Assembly: GCF_900112765.1 (NCBI RefSeq)
Contig: NZ_FOMZ01000011.1
Coordinates: forward strand, 124,001 to 188,000
DNA length: 64,000 nucleotides
Direction: 5' to 3'
DNA from: Actinopolyspora alba
GTDB lineage: Bacteria; Actinomycetota; Actinomycetes; Mycobacteriales; Pseudonocardiaceae
Every line of letters starts with the position of its first letter. Within the stretch, counting starts at the first letter, position 1. Both the position numbers and the translations under genes were made by a program. The notes beneath the pieces were generated by a model. The model was not told where the DNA came from, searched no databases, and worked only from the letters and a program-made list of their open reading frames with translations. Shown piece after piece: positions 61,430-64,000 of the stretch.

Positions 61430-62172
61430 CACTCGCCTCCGTACGCGACGGTCGTGCCGGGAATCTCGTACTCGTCGCGTCTGCCGCACATGCCGTACCC
61501 GCCGTGCCTCGACGGATGTGCCAGCCGCACCCGCGAGTTCGCGAGCTCGGCCGTGTCGCCCTCGGCCAGTGCGTCCAGTCGTGCGCCGGTTCGTTCGGCC
61601 GCGGCCAGCGCACCGCCGCGCCACAGCGTTTTCCAACGCTCCACCCGGGGCCTCACCAGTGCCGCGGCCGCGCGATGGAACTCGCGCAACGGTTCCGGGT
61701 CCCCGGCGCGCAGCGCGTCCCGCAGCGGCAGGTAACCGGACACCGCCAGATCCCTGCGCCGTCGGGCCGCCTGTTCCGCGTTCGCGCCATCGGGCAATGC
61801 CGCGGCCGCGGCGTAGGCGTCCCGGTCGGCCAGGATCTCCGGTGGAAAGGTGAACACCGCGTCACCCGCCTCCGGCAGCCCGCTGTTCTGCATCAGCACC
61901 GTGACGCGCAGCCGCTCGTGCCCCACCATGCGGTGTACAGTGCCCGGTTCGAACCACACGACCGCTCCGGCGGTGAGCTCGTCCTCGCGGTAGCCCGCCG
62001 AACTCAGGGTCTGCACCACGCCGCTGCCTTCGATGACCACATAGGCCTCCGTGCAGGCCAGGTGCATGTGTGGACTTCCGCCGCCGAGCCCGTCCGAGGC
62101 GGGCCAGTCGTAGCAGTCCACATGGGAAATGCCGATCGCTCCGGGAAGCGGTATCGGCCGGTCCTCGGTCAT
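61429..62172 (-). CDS. Cupin domain protein of a sugar operon
   Basis: This 247-residue protein carries a cupin barrel in its first half: GGSPHMHLACTEAYVVIEGS has the two His and the Glu of the first metal motif. ELTAGAVVWFEPGTVHRMV has the last His. The second half is helical and unlike known enzymes (AEQAARRRRDLAVSGYLPL). It may be a sugar isomerase or a sensor. It lies between the PmoA-like gene and the binding-protein gene and is cotranscribed with both. Confidence 0.8.
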   Translation of the reverse strand: MTEDRPIPLPGAIGISHVDCYDWPASDGLGGGSPHMHLACTEAYVVIEGSGVVQTLSSAGYREDELTAGAVVWFEPGTVHRMVGHERLRVTVLMQNSGLPEAGDAVFTFPPEILADRDAYAAAAALPDGANAEQAARRRRDLAVSGYLPLRDALRAGDPEPLREFHRAAAALVRPRVERWKTLWRGGALAAAERTGARLDALAEGDTAELANSRVRLAHPSRHGGYGMCGRRDEYEIPGTTVAYGGE

Positions 62173-62181
62173 GCCGACCTC

Positions 62182-63102
62182 CTACCAGGAGTGTTCGTCG
62201 AGTTCTCGTTCGATCTGTTCGTGATTCCTGGCCCCGTCGGCCAGCAGGATTCGATAGGTGTAGGAGAAGCCTTCTCCCGGCGGGAGTTCGAACTCCTCGA
62301 AAAACGCCCAGGACAGTGCCACGGCGGGAGTGGGTTCCGAGCGCACGAACCAGTGGGACTCGTGAATGGCGTGATCGTTCGCCGGAGCGTGTTCGAAGAC
62401 CACCGTGGAACAGCGGTCGACCTCGTCGTGCTCCCCGACGAACCCCAGCCAACGCGCCTGGCGTCCCATCATCCCGGCCTCGCCGGAAATCCCACCCGGA
62501 CCGAGCACGTCGCCGCCGGTGAACTCGCGCGGGCCGCGCCAGTGCAGCCCGGTGTAGCCCGCCATCTCACGTCCGGCGGTGGTCGGGCTGCCGAACCGCA
62601 GCGGTTGCTCACGCACGTTGACCAGTCGGATGGACCAGTCGAGTGCCCAGCTGCCCCGTTCCGGATCGACGGAGTGCACCCTGATGGTGCGGTGCTCTCG
62701 TGCCCAGGGGGTTCCGTCGTTGTGCAGCCAGTGCAACCGTTCGGTGAACCGCAGCTCGTCGGTCTCGACCTCGAAGGACTCGAACTCGTCGTGGCGCATC
62801 GAGCCGATTCGTTCCGGGAGTTCCCGGTAGCCCTCGCCGGTGACGTAGCTGTGCCCGCCCCAGAAGTTCTGGCCCGAAACGTGGCTGGCCGTCAGTTGCA
62901 GCCCCTTGTGCCAGCGATGGTCGTTCGGCCGGTATCCGGTGACGGTGCTTCCCGCCAGGGTGCGCAGCGGGTGCGCGTACGGCTTCCGCGATTCGTACTC
63001 GACCGGGTCCGGTTTGTACACGTAGTTCAGGATCTCGGTCCCCGCCGCGGCGACCGTGATGTTCTCGCCGTGCCGGTGGGTCACGGTGATCGGATGGCTC
63101 AT
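62182..63102 (-). CDS. PmoA family protein (DUF6807)
   Basis: This 306-residue protein is of the PmoA/DUF6807 family. The blocks PYAHPLRTLAGSTVTGYRPN, DHRWHKGLQLTASHVSGQNF (His-rich) and GLHWRGPREFTGGDVLGPGG are typical. Members cluster with Gfo/Idh/MocA oxidoreductases and sugar importers, and their fold recalls galactose mutarotase-like beta-sandwiches. A role as glycoside-processing enzyme is likely but not shown. It overlaps the preceding oxidoreductase gene by four bases. Confidence 0.82.
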   Translation of the reverse strand: MSHPITVTHRHGENITVAAAGTEILNYVYKPDPVEYESRKPYAHPLRTLAGSTVTGYRPNDHRWHKGLQLTASHVSGQNFWGGHSYVTGEGYRELPERIGSMRHDEFESFEVETDELRFTERLHWLHNDGTPWAREHRTIRVHSVDPERGSWALDWSIRLVNVREQPLRFGSPTTAGREMAGYTGLHWRGPREFTGGDVLGPGGISGEAGMMGRQARWLGFVGEHDEVDRCSTVVFEHAPANDHAIHESHWFVRSEPTPAVALSWAFFEEFELPPGEGFSYTYRILLADGARNHEQIERELDEHSW

Positions 63103-64000
63103 GATCGCGTCGTCTCTCCGTTACCGGTCAGTTTCTCGGGGAAGCCGCCGTGGATCACGGTGTGGAACGGGTCGTCGGGACCGATCTCGCCCGAGCGCAC
63201 CTCCCGACCGGTGGCAGCGGACTTGTACAGCGCGGTGACCAGTTCCAGAATTCTGCGGCCGTCCCGCTCGTCGCAGGGTGGGCGTCCGCCCTCGCGCATC
63301 GCCGTGACCAGCTCTCGCAGCATGGCGCCGTGGGAGCTGGGCTCGTCGTGTTCCGGGGTGCGCCAGCGTTCGATCCGCGCCTCGTCGGTGACGTGCGGTG
63401 CCGGGGTGTAGCGCCAGTCCTCGTTGCGGTGGCCGTACAGGTGGGTGAGCTCGACGGTGGCCTCCGAGCAGTCCAGTCGGATCCTGCTCATCTCGTCGGG
63501 GGAGAGCAAGCTGTTGACCACGGTGGCCATCGCCCCGGACTCGAATCGCACCAGCGCGGTCGACACGTCCTCGGTGTCCACCTCGTGCCAGAGTCGTCCG
63601 GTCATGGCCCGGACTTCGGTCCACGGCCCGAGCAGATGCAGCAGCAGGTCGAGCTGGTGGATCCCGTGGCCCATGGCCGGGCCGCCGCCCTCGGTCTCCC
63701 ACTTGCCGCGCCACGGGGCGGCGAAGTACTCGGAATCGCGGTACCAGGTGGTCTGGCAGTGCGCGACGAGGGGAGTGCCCAACTCCCGCGTCGCCAGCAG
63801 TTCACGGGCGTGCCGTGCTCCCGAACCGAATCGCTGCTGGAAGACGAAGGACACGTAGGGACCGTCGGCTCCCTGCGCCGCGATCATCTCCTCGTAGCCC
63901 GCCAGCGACAGGCAGGGCGGTTTCTCGCACCACACCCAGGCACCGCTGCGCAGGGAACTGGTGACGAGCTCCACGTGTGAGGCGGGTGGGGTGCAGACCG
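63099..64000 (-). CDS. Gfo/Idh/MocA family oxidoreductase, N-terminus cut by the window
   Basis: About 300 C-terminal residues are present. The frame is open to the window end, where CTPPASHVELVTSSLRSG and WVWCEKPP show the end of the Rossmann domain and the EKP block. The catalytic domain has GGGPAMGHGIHQLDLLLHLLG with the His residues for the substrate. It is the first visible gene of the long operon and overlaps the PmoA-like gene by four bases. Together with the second oxidoreductase (56437-57588) it suggests a redox-based sugar pathway. The true start and any promoter lie outside the window. Confidence 0.88.
   Translation of the reverse strand, partial: VCTPPASHVELVTSSLRSGAWVWCEKPPCLSLAGYEEMIAAQGADGPYVSFVFQQRFGSGARHARELLATRELGTPLVAHCQTTWYRDSEYFAAPWRGKWETEGGGPAMGHGIHQLDLLLHLLGPWTEVRAMTGRLWHEVDTEDVSTALVRFESGAMATVVNSLLSPDEMSRIRLDCSEATVELTHLYGHRNEDWRYTPAPHVTDEARIERWRTPEHDEPSSHGAMLRELVTAMREGGRPPCDERDGRRILELVTALYKSAATGREVRSGEIGPDDPFHTVIHGGFPEKLTGNGETTRS

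Overview
The window comes from a high-GC Gram-positive actinomycete chromosome. Codon third positions are mostly G or C, GTG and TTG starts are common, and several typically actinobacterial genes are present: a FolP2-type dihydropteroate synthase homologue next to a glucosyl-3-phosphoglycerate synthase, a Zur-type operator before a zinc transporter, a MsiK-like sugar-transport ATPase, and a YqeB-like protein. A Pseudonocardiales member such as Actinopolyspora or Saccharopolyspora would fit, but that is inference and no species can be named. No rRNA, convincing tRNA, CRISPR array or intact insertion sequence was seen.

The left part (1-36 kb) is a mosaic of small units. These are a short peptide gene with an MFS exporter; a divergent TetR/FMN-reductase pair around an elaborate palindromic operator; a GntR-ABC-permease operon; folP2-like/gpgS; NDH-2 divergent from an AhpD-like protein; a Tat-exported beta-helix protein; a YbdK-type ligase; a FUSC transporter; a TRIC channel; and a Zur-boxed zinc ABC operon. 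After these come a lower-GC cysteine-rich gene, an MFS gene behind a decayed GntR regulator, an IclR/CoA-transferase locus, two facing reductase-like genes and a TspO homologue. At 36.4-37.1 kb a Doc-type toxin-antitoxin pair sits directly behind a truncated MFS gene.

The right part (37-64 kb) looks like a plant cell-wall (pectin) catabolic island. It contains a secreted beta-helix protein, lutABC (L-lactate to pyruvate), rhamnulokinase, a fused rhamnulose-1-phosphate aldolase/lactaldehyde dehydrogenase, a LacI regulator and a Tat-exported exo-rhamnogalacturonan lyase-like protein (PL26 type). A glycerate kinase, a sugar isomerase/epimerase-DUF993 pair with its own LacI regulator, and a long operon follow. 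The operon holds a Gfo/Idh/MocA enzyme (cut by the window end), a PmoA/DUF6807 protein, a cupin protein, a CUT1 ABC importer, a YesL-like protein, a second Gfo/Idh/MocA enzyme and a MsiK-like ATPase.

The parts fit together as follows. Secreted enzymes release rhamnose-containing sugars from rhamnogalacturonan. RhaB and RhaEW convert rhamnulose to DHAP and L-lactate, and LutABC oxidises lactate. Rhamnose isomerase is not in the window. Two LacI operator types can be read: a TGAAACGTTTCA type for the rhamnose genes and the lyase, and a GGWAAGCGYTTWCC type for the DUF993 operon and the distant beta-helix gene. The DUF993/epimerase/oxidoreductase/PmoA genes look like a catabolic route for a sugar that cannot be named from sequence. 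A family of short palindromic repeats recurs in intergenic and leader regions of this island and elsewhere.
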